Below are positions 1 to 8,487 of a stretch of 64,000 bases of DNA, one piece after another (position 1 is the first letter of the stretch; every line of letters begins with the position of its first letter). Location: positions 62,001 to 126,000 of the forward strand of contig NZ_CP118262.1 in assembly GCF_013337045.2 (NCBI RefSeq), read 5' to 3'. The position numbers were made by a program, and so were the translations under genes. Under the pieces are notes generated by a model. It did no database searches. It worked only from the letters and a program-made list of their open reading frames with translations, and was not told where the DNA came from. This DNA is from Agrobacterium vitis. GTDB taxonomy: Bacteria; Pseudomonadota; Alphaproteobacteria; Rhizobiales; Rhizobiaceae.

Positions 1-189
1 CGTTTCATACTCCTCCAACAGCGTTAGGAACGCTCGATGTGGGTGCATGACATCTTCAGGATTGCGGAAGCCCCACTCACATTCCTCGCAATGCGCATAG
101 ATCGTCTGCCGTGTCACGTCCTTCTGGAGATAGAGGCGGCCCTGATTGTTACACTGTGGGCAGGTCCCGACATAATACAGTCTCACCAT
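1..189 (-). CDS. Partial zinc-ribbon-like small protein (runs off left edge)
   Basis: The reading frame starts at an ATG at 189 on the minus strand and is open to the window edge, giving 63 residues. It holds two Cys pairs, CPQC at residues 10-13 and CEEC at 34-37, the spacing of a small zinc ribbon. I do not recognise the family. Its ATG overlaps the stop codon of the upstream membrane-protein gene (TAATG), so the two are probably translationally coupled. The C-terminus is missing, so domains beyond the zinc ribbon cannot be excluded. Confidence 0.55.
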   Translation of the reverse strand, partial: MVRLYYVGTCPQCNNQGRLYLQKDVTRQTIYAHCEECEWGFRNPEDVMHPHRAFLTLLEEYET

Positions 190-371
190 TAGCAATCGCC
201 GCTTCCGCCATCCCCGCCGGTGTCGTTGCAGCCGCCGGTATGCGGAGGATAGTCGTTGCTGCCAGCGCTACCCATCACGCCGCTGCCAAACACTCGCCGC
301 AGTCCCTCTCTCCGTTGCCAAATGAAGACCAGCAGCACGAGTAGTACCAAGGCGAAGCTTACAGCTATCAT
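189..371 (-). CDS. Small single-pass membrane protein with Gly/Cys-rich tail
   Basis: A protein of about 60 residues with one strongly hydrophobic segment (residues 2-18), then a basic stretch (WQRREGLRR) and a C-terminal tail rich in Gly with two Cys (GGCNDTGGDGGSGDC). This predicts an inner-membrane anchor with a flexible cytoplasmic tail. An in-frame TTG at 386 is an alternative start; neither start has a clear ribosome-binding site. Its stop overlaps the start of the zinc-ribbon gene, which suggests the pair works together. The family is not recognised. Confidence 0.5.
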   Translation of the reverse strand: MIAVSFALVLLVLLVFIWQRREGLRRVFGSGVMGSAGSNDYPPHTGGCNDTGGDGGSGDC

Positions 372-608
372 GAATTGTAACAACAATCCGAAGTCTCCGC
401 TCTACGTGATTGCCCTGCTAGAAAAGTCCCGTCAGCCTGAGACTGGGAAAGCCGCCAAATTTCATAGATATCCCCGCGTATCTATAGCTGATAAACACTC
501 CTACATCTAACTCAATATGGAAGCGGGGAGCGATACGCTGGCGACATGCGCATATTTGGCGCGTAGACGCCGGGTGCCTCTGCCGCTGTCGTTGGATGGA
601 CGGCCTAA

Positions 609-616
609 GTCGCAAC
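609..616. repeat. Left copy of 8-bp IS66 target-site duplication
   Basis: The sequence gtcgcaac directly abuts the left inverted repeat of the IS66 element and recurs perfectly at 3157-3164 beyond the right end. Eight-base duplications are the norm for the IS66 family. Confidence 0.9.
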
Positions 617-699
617 GTAAGCGCGAATTTCTCAGCACCTTCAGTATTTGAGCGAGCTTTGGCATGAGGTGTCCACCTAAAAGAGGCGGACACCAAGTT

Positions 700-1134
700 A
701 TGGATGAAGGTCAAAAACTTACAGTGCGACTGGTCGGTCGGAATGGAAGACGCCGTTTCGATCAAAGTTCGAAAGATCGCCTTGTCGCGGCCTGCCTTGA
801 ACCTGGCGCATCAGTATCGAAACTTGCGCGAGAACACGGGGTCAATGCGAATCTCGTTTGGAAATGGATCAGGAAACATACCCAGGCACATCCATTATCG
901 CCGTCTTCGACATCTGCGTTTATTCCGGTTCAGATCGCCGCCCCGAGCAGCGAGTTCGACATTGAGATGCCAGCCACGGATCGCGAAGAGCGATTGCCGA
1001 CGGCGAAGAGGAGCGACCCGCTGACCTCTCCAGCGAAGGTGAGAGCGTCATTGCCGAATGGTGTGAGATTGACGCTGGAGTGCCGCGATCTCAGCGCATT
1101 GACGGCAATAATCGGAGCTCTGGGTCATGTTTAA
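700..1134 (+). CDS. tnpA: IS66 accessory protein TnpA (HTH)
   Basis: First of three IS66 genes, about 144 residues. The N-terminal half reads as a helix-turn-helix of the transposase_8 type, with the stretch LEPGASVSKLAREHGVNANLVW and the following WIRKH. This protein is needed for IS66 transposition and probably binds DNA. I start at the ATG at 700 (MDEGQKL) rather than the in-frame ATG at 664, because 664 lies closer to the terminal repeat and adds an unlike stretch. The stop overlaps the start of tnpB, suggesting coupling. Confidence 0.85.
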   Translation: MDEGQKLTVRLVGRNGRRRFDQSSKDRLVAACLEPGASVSKLAREHGVNANLVWKWIRKHTQAHPLSPSSTSAFIPVQIAAPSSEFDIEMPATDREERLPTAKRSDPLTSPAKVRASLPNGVRLTLECRDLSALTAIIGALGHV

Positions 1135-1480
1135 GCTTGGCGCTGATCTTCAAGTCTATCTGCATCGCGAACCGATCGACTTCCGGGCCGGCATCAACAG
1201 CCTTGCGGTCCTGGTCCAGGAGACGATGGCGCTGGACCCGTTTGCTCCTGCAGTGTTTGCCTTCTGCAACCGCCGGCGTGACCGGGTGAAGCTGCTATTC
1301 TTCGATCGCTCGGGCTTTGTGCTAATCCTGAAGCGGTTGACCGAAGACAAGTTCCGATGGCCGCGCCGAGAGGTGACGGTGGTCACACTGACGACCGAGC
1401 AACTGCATTGGATTCTCGACGGGATCGATATCGATGCGATGATCCGCCATCCCGTGCGGCAGTATCAGATCGCCGGCTGA
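1127..1480 (+). CDS. tnpB: IS66 accessory protein TnpB (Orf2 family)
   Basis: A 117-residue protein of the IS66 Orf2 family, recognised by the N-terminal LHREPIDFRAGINSL and the later VKLLFFDRSGFVLILKRL. Its biochemical role is not established, but it is required along with TnpA and TnpC. The start codon lies inside the end of tnpA (8-bp overlap), and tnpC begins 53 bp after its stop. The frame is intact and full length for the family. Confidence 0.9.
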   Translation: MFKLGADLQVYLHREPIDFRAGINSLAVLVQETMALDPFAPAVFAFCNRRRDRVKLLFFDRSGFVLILKRLTEDKFRWPRREVTVVTLTTEQLHWILDGIDIDAMIRHPVRQYQIAG

Positions 1481-1533
1481 AGGTGGCGAATTGAGCTGTT
1501 GACGCGGCGACGCGGCTCAGATTCAAAACTGGG

Positions 1534-3120
1534 ATGACCCGAGCCGGCGAACTGAGCGTTGCAGAACTGATGGCGCAGTTGGCGGCCAACGCCGCCGAAA
1601 TTGCTGCGCTCAAAGCCGAGAAGGAGGCCCTCTCGCAGCGGATCGTCAAACTTGAAGAAGAACTGGCGCTCGCAAGGCTCCATCGTTTTGCACCCCGCAG
1701 CGAAAAGCACATCGATCGCATCTTCAACGAGGCCGAGGAGGCCGCGGATGAGGATGACAGTAACGACGGCGACGGCGTCGATCTTCCGGATACAGGCCTG
1801 CCGCCTGTCGAGAGCGCGGCGGGAAAGAAGCGTGGCCGCAGGCCTTTACCGGAAGACCTGCCGCGCGAGCGTGTCGAATACGACCTTGCCGACGATCAGA
1901 AGGCCTGCCCTTGCTGCGACAGTCAAATGCATCGCATGGGCGAGGCCGTTACCGAGCAACTCCATATCGAGGTCAAGGCAAAGGTCCTGCAGAATGTGCG
2001 GTTCAAACATACCTGCCGCCATTGCGACCGCACCGGGATCAACACGCCTGTCGTGATCGCGCCTATGCCGAGCCAACCTCTGCCGGGCAGCATCGCAACC
2101 GCCTCGACGCTGGCCTTCGCGCTCGTCCACAAATACGTCGATGGCACGCCGCTCTACCGCGTGGCTCAGACGTTCGAGCGAGCCGGCGTTCCGATCAGCC
2201 GAGGCGCTCTCGCTCACTGGGTGATCGGCTCGAGCGAGAAGCATCTTCACCGCATCTATGATGCGCTGAGACTGAGGCTCAGGTCGCAGCCCCTCATTCA
2301 CGGTGATGAGACGACCGTTCAGGTTCTCAAGGAAAAGGACAAGGAAGCCACCAGCACATCGTATATGTGGGCCTACCGGAGCGGCGAGGACAGTAGCGAG
2401 CCGATCGTGCTGCTCGATTATCAGCCCGGCCGCGGTCAGATTCACCCACAGGCCTTCCTCGGCGACTACCGCGGCATACTCATGAGCGATGGCTATACAG
2501 CCTGGCGCACATTGGATGGTGCCACGCATGTCGGATGCATGGCTCATTCCCGACGGCGCTTCGTTGAAGCACTCAAAACCAGAAAGAACGGAGGCGGACC
2601 GCCGGAACAGGCGCTCCGGTTCTTCGAGCAGCTTTATCGGATCGAAAAGCAGGCAAGAGACAAAGCCCCAGATGCCGGCGAGACGAAGGCCGACTGCATT
2701 CGCCGCTTTCGCCAACAGCACAGCTTGCCTGTCCTGAACGCCCTCAAGTCCTGGCTCGATAATATCGCGCCAAAAGTCGTGCCGGACACCAGGCTCGGTG
2801 ATGCCGTGTCCTACACTCTGAACCAATGGGATTATCTGACCCGCTATATCTCCGATGGCAGAATGCCGATCGATAACAACATTCTGGAACGCGACATCAG
2901 AGTTTTTGCCACCGGCAGAAAGAGTTGGCTGTTCAGCGACACCGCTGATGGAGCCAAGGCCAGCGCCGTAATCTACAGTCTGATGCTGACCTGCCGTGCC
3001 TGTGGCGTCGACCCACTCACCTGGCTGCGCCACGTGCTTGCAGAGTTGCCGCAGCGCAATGAAGATGCCGACATCAGCGACTTGCTACCGTTCAACGCCT
3101 CCAACGCCGTCACAGCCTAG
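1534..3120 (+). CDS. tnpC: IS66 family transposase TnpC
   Basis: A 528-residue DDE transposase of the IS66 family. It begins with a coiled-coil leader (residues 10-45), then a zinc-binding part with CPCC near residue 126 and CRHC further on, then the catalytic domain. IHGDETTVQVL carries the first acidic residue and NNILERDIRVF carries the final Glu. Length is normal and no frameshift is seen. It is the last gene of the IS and ends 36 bp before the right inverted-repeat tip. Confidence 0.95.
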   Translation: MTRAGELSVAELMAQLAANAAEIAALKAEKEALSQRIVKLEEELALARLHRFAPRSEKHIDRIFNEAEEAADEDDSNDGDGVDLPDTGLPPVESAAGKKRGRRPLPEDLPRERVEYDLADDQKACPCCDSQMHRMGEAVTEQLHIEVKAKVLQNVRFKHTCRHCDRTGINTPVVIAPMPSQPLPGSIATASTLAFALVHKYVDGTPLYRVAQTFERAGVPISRGALAHWVIGSSEKHLHRIYDALRLRLRSQPLIHGDETTVQVLKEKDKEATSTSYMWAYRSGEDSSEPIVLLDYQPGRGQIHPQAFLGDYRGILMSDGYTAWRTLDGATHVGCMAHSRRRFVEALKTRKNGGGPPEQALRFFEQLYRIEKQARDKAPDAGETKADCIRRFRQQHSLPVLNALKSWLDNIAPKVVPDTRLGDAVSYTLNQWDYLTRYISDGRMPIDNNILERDIRVFATGRKSWLFSDTADGAKASAVIYSLMLTCRACGVDPLTWLRHVLAELPQRNEDADISDLLPFNASNAVTA

Positions 3121-3156
3121 CCAAGCAAGTCAACGTGCAGGGAAAATCGCGCTTAC

Positions 3157-3164
3157 GTCGCAAC
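3157..3164. repeat. Right copy of 8-bp IS66 target-site duplication
   Basis: gtcgcaac immediately follows the right inverted repeat and matches 609-616 exactly. Confidence 0.9.
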
Positions 3165-3184
3165 GTATGAGTGCGGCGTTCATC

Positions 3185-3505
3185 CTAATTCGCCGTTAGA
3201 CGCTGAACAGCTTTCGGGAAAGCGAGATGTAGGCGAGCGGTTCGAGATATTACCGAAGCCGATCCCGATCCATGTTCGAGATCCTGCCACGGAGAACACA
3301 GGATAACGGGCAGCTCGTCGCGGCATCCAGAATATAGCTTGGCTTCGGTTGATGGTTCGATTCTCAATGAACTTGGATGAAGACTGTCCTCCCGAACGAC
3401 CTTCAGCAGAGCTACCATTCGCTCGTGCAATGTGACTTCATTTTTGCCGCTATCTGTACCAATCCGAGCGGCGGCCTGGCCAAGGTGGGCCCGCATCTCG
3501 CCCAC
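3185..3505 (-). CDS. Doubtful ORF between IS66 and the chemoreceptor
   Basis: An open frame of 106 codons with a GTG start, or an ATG at 3496. No family, signal peptide or motif is recognised, and there is no clear ribosome-binding site. It fills an otherwise empty 420-bp gap next to the IS66 insertion and may be a gene remnant or chance. Low confidence as a real gene. Confidence 0.2.
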   Translation of the reverse strand: MGEMRAHLGQAAARIGTDSGKNEVTLHERMVALLKVVREDSLHPSSLRIEPSTEAKLYSGCRDELPVILCSPWQDLEHGSGSASVISRTARLHLAFPKAVQRLTAN

Positions 3506-3585
3506 CCCTTAGAGATCGCTCGCCTAGATTAGTATTTTTTTTAAAGCCATACACCGCCGTCGTCGATAGGATCTTCAGACCGTCT

Positions 3586-5508
3586 TCAAAACTCCTCCCA
3601 GCTTTCAGCGGCTGTATTGCCGCCATAGGCTTTAGCGACCTGTGCCGTCAGCCTGCGAGCCGGCGACGCCACAGCGCGGTTTGGCGCTCCGGCAGCTGTC
3701 ACAGGCGCCATTTGCCGTTTTCCTTCGCCAAACTGGAACCGGCCGATGAGCTCGCGCAGAGTTCCTGCCTCGCCGGCGAGAGTCGCACTCGCCGCGTTGC
3801 TTTCCTCGACCATCGCGGCGTTCTGCTGGGTGACCTGGTCCATCTGGTTAACGGCGGTGTTCACCTCTGCAAGCCCGACCGACTGTTCTCTGGCCGACGT
3901 GGCAATGGCGTCCATATGCTGGTTGACGGCGACGATATAGCCTTCGATGGTCTTCAATGCCTCGCCGGTCTCGCTGACCAGCTTGACGCCGCTTTGAACC
4001 TCGACAGAGGAGTTGCGGATCAGTTCTTTGATTTCTTTCGCAGCTTTGGCAGAGCGCTGTGCAAGTTCACGAACTTCCTGAGCGACCACGGCAAAGCCCT
4101 TGCCTGCCTCGCCGGCCCGGGCGGCTTCGACGCCCGCATTCAAGGCCAGAAGATTGGTTTGGAAAGCGATCTCGTCGATGACGCCGATAATGTTTGACAC
4201 CTGATTGGATGATTGCTCGATTTTCTGCATGGCATCGACGGTGCTTGCGACGACCTTGCCGGAATGAGCCGCACTGGCATTGGCCTGGACAGCAACAGAG
4301 CGTGCTTCATCGGCGCGCTTCGACGAATTGGAGACATTCGCCGTGATCTGATCGAGGGCTGCGGCTGTTTGTTCGAGCGAGGCTGCCTGTTGTTCTGTCC
4401 GCTTCGACAGGTCATCGGTGCTTTGACTGATCTCGCGGGTGCCGCTGTCGATCTGTGTCGTAGCTTGTGCAACGGCGCGCAGGGTGTCAGCAAGTTGACT
4501 GACGGCGCCGTTCAGATCATGACGCAGCGCTTCAAAGTCCGGCGCAAATGGCTCGTTGAGCTGGAAGCCCAGATCGCCGGCGGCAAGACGGCGAAGGCCC
4601 GTGGCAAGACCAGAGGTTGCTTCCTGGAGCCGTTTTTGTGCAGCCGCTTCCGCTTCGGCGGTCAATCGAACACGATCTGCCTCGCCTTGTATACGTGCCC
4701 CCTCGGCCTCTTCTTCGAGGCGTTTGTTCGACAATGCTGCTTGACGGAAAACCTCGACGGCTCCGGCCATTTCCCCGATTTCATCGGCGCGCCCGGCAAA
4801 GGGTACCGCAGTTTTTGTATCGCCGCCCGCCAGCTTCGTCATTGCGCTGGTGATCGTCTGAATGGGACGGGCAATACCCGTCAGCGCGAACCAGATTGAT
4901 GCGAGGAGGACCACCGCGCACAATCCGATGGCAAAAAATGTCAGAACAAGGGTGGTGCTGAAAATAGCCTGACTTTCTGCAAATACCGTCTTGGCGCCCG
5001 TGGCATTGATGTCGATCAGCTTGTCTATATCCGCGATGAGTCTTATGGCCAAAGGCTTCATGTCCGTGGCAAGCAAGATCTTTGCCTGCTCATCGTTGTC
5101 ATTCGCCGACAGTTTCATCAACTGCGTACCCAGGTCCGTGTAGCCTTTGAACTCCTCACGAACCTGCTTGGCGATGTCCAGCTCGCTTTGATACGTGTAA
5201 ATTGCCTCAAACTGTGACGTCGTTTCAAGAAACGCGGAGATCCTGTTCGTCACGTCCGTTTCCGCGTTTTTCATTCCCTTGTCGTCCAGGGCCATGATAT
5301 GGTCACGATATGCCAGTCGCAGATTACTGAAATCCTGCTGCATCCGTGTCGCCAGCGAAACGCTGGGCATCCAGTCATTGGCGATATTGCTGACAAATTC
5401 GTTGGTCGTCCTCAAGCGATTGACGGAATATGCGGCAAAACCACCGACGATGATGCCGATAAAGATGAAAACACTGATGAGGGCGGTTTTGATTTTCGGT
5501 CTGGACAT
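3586..5508 (-). CDS. Methyl-accepting chemotaxis protein
   Basis: A 640-residue chemoreceptor. There are two transmembrane segments (about residues 9-29 and 185-208) around a periplasmic four-helix-bundle sensor, then a HAMP domain (about 210-265) and a second HAMP-like linker near 290-340. The C-terminal signalling domain has the invariant hairpin tip around [19 protein letters not shown]. The last five residues are SWEEF, fitting the xWxxF pentapeptide that tethers the CheR methyltransferase and CheB, so it is probably a high-abundance-type receptor. The ligand is unknown. It is monocistronic and no che genes are nearby. Confidence 0.93.
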   Translation of the reverse strand: MSRPKIKTALISVFIFIGIIVGGFAAYSVNRLRTTNEFVSNIANDWMPSVSLATRMQQDFSNLRLAYRDHIMALDDKGMKNAETDVTNRISAFLETTSQFEAIYTYQSELDIAKQVREEFKGYTDLGTQLMKLSANDNDEQAKILLATDMKPLAIRLIADIDKLIDINATGAKTVFAESQAIFSTTLVLTFFAIGLCAVVLLASIWFALTGIARPIQTITSAMTKLAGGDTKTAVPFAGRADEIGEMAGAVEVFRQAALSNKRLEEEAEGARIQGEADRVRLTAEAEAAAQKRLQEATSGLATGLRRLAAGDLGFQLNEPFAPDFEALRHDLNGAVSQLADTLRAVAQATTQIDSGTREISQSTDDLSKRTEQQAASLEQTAAALDQITANVSNSSKRADEARSVAVQANASAAHSGKVVASTVDAMQKIEQSSNQVSNIIGVIDEIAFQTNLLALNAGVEAARAGEAGKGFAVVAQEVRELAQRSAKAAKEIKELIRNSSVEVQSGVKLVSETGEALKTIEGYIVAVNQHMDAIATSAREQSVGLAEVNTAVNQMDQVTQQNAAMVEESNAASATLAGEAGTLRELIGRFQFGEGKRQMAPVTAAGAPNRAVASPARRLTAQVAKAYGGNTAAESWEEF

Positions 5509-5903
5509 GACGTATCCTCAAGGGCTGCAAGATGTTTCATGGCTCGACCCGGAAGGACAAAATTATTTTGCTGGGGTGGAAGACACGGTTCTCATCCCAT
5601 GAAGTCGTGAAATAAATTTATAGTTTCTAAGTCTTAAAAAAGTTCATGCGTTATGAGCGATATTCTGTCGAAAGAGCGCCCTTGACCTGGAGGGCGTGAC
5701 ATTGGCGAAGGCCGGATCGACTGAAAGTAAAGACAATGGCTGCGACAGTGAGCGCAGATGGACTCCGATGCATGGGCTCCTAAACTTACCTGACCCACCA
5801 TCTGACTGATTAGCCCACTCCTGTCGTTTACGATCCTTTAACCATAACCTTTTACAATAAGGACATCGGCACTGTCTCCTCCCTCCGCTGTCGAAGAAAA
5901 AAC
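5509..5903. other. Intergenic stretch with no recognised gene
   Basis: Sequence upstream of the chemoreceptor. It should contain that gene's promoter on the minus strand, but I could not settle on convincing -35/-10 boxes. Open frames here have no recognisable protein features. Confidence 0.4.
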
Positions 5904-5905
5904 TC

Positions 5906-5936
5906 GGGCCCTGAGACATGTTCTCGGGCCCTTTTT
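5906..5936. terminator. Rho-independent terminator-like hairpin
   Basis: gggccctgaga (5906-5916) can pair with ttctcgggccc (5921-5931) with one bulge over a 4-base loop, followed on the plus strand by ttttt. A run of A lies on the other side, so it could act in both directions. No clear upstream gene on the plus strand explains it; it may end a short transcript or be left from a lost gene. Confidence 0.6.
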
Positions 5937-6053
5937 CGTTCTGCTCCCTGAAGACGACCTTATCTGGGGCGCGGCACGAACGACCAGCACCACTGGAACA
6001 AGCCTGGCTCCATAAACCTTTACGCAAATAGACAACCCGAAAAGAAGGTTGCG

Positions 6054-6345
6054 CTGGTAAAGTCCGAGCTCCGAAAAGAACTGTTCGCCATGACCCTGGA
6101 ACTGCAAAACGTAATTCTAGAAATGATCGCCCGTGGCGAAGCTTTGCAGGCAACGCTCGAGCGACTGTGCCGCGAAGTAGAGGCTCTGTTCCCGGACGTG
6201 GTGTGTTCGGTGTTGTCGGTGACAAAGGACATCTTAATCCCCTTGCCGGCCCATCACTTCCGCATTCCTACATGCTCTCGTGGAGAGAGAAATCGAGGGC
6301 CGCTCGCGTCTTGCGGTTCCCCGAGTGGTTATCGCCAAATTTAAG
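6054..6345 (+). pseudogene. Remnant of a GAF-domain sensor gene
   Basis: The frame through 6090 reads LQNVILEMIARGEAL followed by LERLCREVEALFPDVVCSVL, the start of a GAF domain as seen in GGDEF/EAL-type signalling proteins. Around 6230 the frame is broken: the expected continuation, HLNPLAGPSLPHSY, lies in the +2 frame, and the sequence decays after about 6345 without GGDEF or EAL motifs. It is therefore a 5' fragment with at least one frameshift. The family call rests on the residual motif and is an inference. Confidence 0.6.
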
Positions 6346-6659
6346 GCCTCAGGTTTTTAAGCTAGAGTCAGTGTCATCCCGCCGTAACCTCGCGTTGGAC
6401 AGACAGCCCACGGTCACGAGCCAGCGACTGATGTTGCAGGAATAAGCCTTCTCCGCGCCGCTGCCGATGGCCGACATTTAAGGTGATCGCCTAAGTATGG
6501 ACGTCTGGATAATTGGAAATCGATCCCGAGCGGCATCCCCGATGTCACTTTAATCTCAGGCTGGCTCCCTAAGTCGAGTAAGCGACAAGACGAATTACTA
6601 CCGGAGTGGCCCCGCACGGCACCGGCAGAGATGTCTGAAGCACACCGAAACTTTTGGTT
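6346..6659. other. Intergenic stretch with no recognised gene
   Basis: About 310 bp between the decayed GAF gene and the 3' end of the TetR-type regulator gene. Short open frames on both strands have no recognisable motifs. Probably further decay of the GAF-type gene. Confidence 0.4.
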
Positions 6660-7223
6660 TCAGTCTCGTATCATGAGCGGTTGAAGTATAAGGGAGCTCA
6701 GCAGCTCCGAGATCTCTCCCGTGCTCCGGTCAGGCTCCTCATTGAGCCACCAATCCAGCAGTTCGACGGTCGATGCCACTGCAATCCTGATCGCAAGTCG
6801 ACGCGGCAGACGGGTCGCGTTCGGATCCGGCGAAGACGCGAGACGATCAACGACTTGATGCCTGAGTTCAGCGCGTAGCGCGTTTCCAACCCGAGTGAGG
6901 GCGCTGACCTCCCGCCGTCGCGCATTCACGGCCTCGATAAACGCCCGGGCAGCTCCAGCCCCATCAAGCCGCATCAACGCAGGCATCATAGCCTGCGCCA
7001 GGGCATCCGTCAGAATTTCAACAGCATCGAGGACAAGTGCCGAAACATCCGTATAATGCCGAAAATAGGTAGAATAACCGACGCCGGCGCGCTCGGCCAC
7101 CATAGCCCCCGTAATCTTATCGAGTGGAATGTCCAAAAGCAGCTCGAAAAGTGCACGGTGCATAGCGGTACGGGATCGCGACCTTCGAGCATCCTGCCGC
7201 AATCCTACCATTGTCTTTCCCAT
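6660..7223 (-). CDS. TetR family transcriptional regulator
   Basis: A 187-residue regulator. The N-terminal helix-turn-helix is clear around residues 35-60 (ITGAMVAERAGVGYSTYFRH), preceded by an Arg-rich start. The C-terminal ligand-binding half is all-helical. It is transcribed divergently from the MpaB-like oxygenase gene, and a 19-bp palindrome (7238-7256) sits 15 bp upstream of its start codon. Autoregulation and repression of the oxygenase is the obvious inference. An in-frame ATG at 7211 is an alternative start. The ligand is unknown. Confidence 0.88.
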   Translation of the reverse strand: MGKTMVGLRQDARRSRSRTAMHRALFELLLDIPLDKITGAMVAERAGVGYSTYFRHYTDVSALVLDAVEILTDALAQAMMPALMRLDGAGAARAFIEAVNARRREVSALTRVGNALRAELRHQVVDRLASSPDPNATRLPRRLAIRIAVASTVELLDWWLNEEPDRSTGEISELLSSLILQPLMIRD

Positions 7224-7237
7224 AGTATCGCCTATTT

Positions 7238-7256
7238 ATGACTAGTCACTTGTCAT
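7238..7256. promoter_or_regulatory. Candidate TetR operator palindrome
   Basis: ATGACTAGTCACTTGTCAT is a near-perfect 19-bp dyad, with half sites ATGAC and GTCAT and inner AGT/ACT. It lies in the divergent intergenic region between the TetR gene (start 7223) and the oxygenase gene (start 7343). Size and place are typical of a TetR-type operator. Confidence 0.65.
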
Positions 7257-7342
7257 ATCTCGGGCCGACATAGTGAAATCGCGTTGCCACTTTGAAGGCG
7301 AGCGTCGTCACTGTCACTCCTAATAATCAGCGAGGTGTAATA

Positions 7343-8191
7343 ATGAGTGCATTTGATGAACTTCTTAAACCGCCACCGGGCATGGATATAAACTTTGCTC
7401 AGCCCGCGGGAGAGCCTTCTCTCGCGCCGGCTGGGGGTGTGACGTGGCGCGTTTTCAGTAATCCGATCACAATGTTCGTAGGCGGCGTTTCAGCTGTTCT
7501 GCTAGAACTGGCTGAACCTTCGGTGCGGTCAGGCGTGTGGGATCACAGCAGTTTTCGGACCGATCCGGCAAAGCGCCTGCACCGCACCGGCTTTGCTGCG
7601 ATGATCACAGCATACGCGGCACAATCGAAGGCCAGAGAGGTCATCGCCCATGTTGTATCGATCCATGATAAGGTCCGCGGGGCAACACCCGACGGTAAGC
7701 CCTACTTTGCGAACGATCCCCGCTTGCTCAACTGGGTTCAAGCAACTGCGACATTCGGCTTTACCGAGGCCTATCATCGCTTCGCGGCCTCGTTGTCGTC
7801 CACCGATAAGGACGCCGCCTTCGCCGAAAGCGGCCCATCAGCAGAGCTCTTCGGGGCGACAGGTGCGCCGCGTTCCTGGCGCGAATGGGAAAACATTCTC
7901 GCTGAAATGGCACCGGATTTGGAGGGCTCTGACATCTTAGGGGAATTCCTCGCGATCATGAACCAGGCGCCAATCTTGCCAAGGCCGTTGAGGTGGGTAC
8001 AGAGGCTCCTCGTGCGGGCCGCCGTGGACATCACGCCGGAGCCCGTTCGGTCTTTGCCGCAATTGCGCGACAAGGGCTTGCGCGCTGGCGAGGCTTTGCT
8101 CATCACGGTTTTCGCCCACGTGGTTTCGGTGGTCCCGAAGCGGCACACGCCGGCAGCGCAGGCAGCGAAACGCATGGGCATTCGTCTTTAA
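7343..8191 (+). CDS. MpaB-like oxygenase (DUF2236 family)
   Basis: A 282-residue protein of the DUF2236/MpaB family, haem-dependent oxygenases related to latex-clearing protein. Conserved features include SGVWDHSSF, then HRTGF, then VSIHDKVRG with a candidate haem-ligand His, and later FTEAYHRF. The ATG at 7343 is preferred over the upstream TTG at 7292 because gaggtg precedes it at a good distance. It diverges from the TetR gene that probably controls it. Its substrate cannot be told from sequence. Confidence 0.8.
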   Translation: MSAFDELLKPPPGMDINFAQPAGEPSLAPAGGVTWRVFSNPITMFVGGVSAVLLELAEPSVRSGVWDHSSFRTDPAKRLHRTGFAAMITAYAAQSKAREVIAHVVSIHDKVRGATPDGKPYFANDPRLLNWVQATATFGFTEAYHRFAASLSSTDKDAAFAESGPSAELFGATGAPRSWREWENILAEMAPDLEGSDILGEFLAIMNQAPILPRPLRWVQRLLVRAAVDITPEPVRSLPQLRDKGLRAGEALLITVFAHVVSVVPKRHTPAAQAAKRMGIRL

Positions 8192-8348
8192 CTGTGAGCC
8201 GAGTGACCTCGGGCTTGGGACCGGAGCACTGTGGAAAAGAGACCCGGCTTCGAGAAGGAAGCAACGTCCTTGTGCTCTGGATCAGAGCAATGCCAATTGG
8301 CCGATCAACCGATTTGGAGCCGCAGTTACAGAAACGGCATCCATGCCC

Positions 8349-8380
8349 GTCGCCGATACCCACCCGCCTGTATCGGCGAC
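8349..8380. promoter_or_regulatory. Perfect 11-bp inverted repeat between oxygenase and monooxygenase genes
   Basis: gtcgccgatac (8349-8359) and gtatcggcgac (8370-8380) form a perfect 11-bp stem with a 10-base loop. There is no T run after it, so it is either a factor-assisted terminator for the oxygenase gene or a binding site upstream of the FMN monooxygenase gene. Confidence 0.45.
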
Positions 8381-8487
8381 ACTACTTTAGTCCAGCTTAA
8401 GCTTCCCAACACTCGTTCAATATTGCTTCCGTGAACGCCACTTCATAATCTCCCAGATAATTCACTGTAAAATCAAAGGGGAACAAT

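Larger units (their letters stand above)
617..3156 (+). mobile_element. Intact IS66-family insertion sequence (2540 bp)
   Basis: The element is bounded by imperfect inverted repeats: the left end begins gtaagcgcgaatttctc and the right end, read inward, begins gtaagcgcgattttccc. Perfect 8-bp direct repeats flank both ends (609-616 and 3157-3164). Inside are the three genes typical of the family, tnpA, tnpB and tnpC, all on the plus strand with intact reading frames. Perfect duplications and intact genes point to a recent insertion that could still be active. Confidence 0.93.

Noticed and set aside
418..765. Minus-strand 115-codon frame spanning the left IS66 end
   Set aside because: It crosses the transposon boundary, so it is created by the insertion, and has no recognisable features.
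1846..3033. Long minus-strand open frame (395 codons) inside the IS66 tnpC gene
   Set aside because: It is antisense to a well-supported transposase gene, has no recognisable motif, and high-GC genes often leave such open antisense frames.
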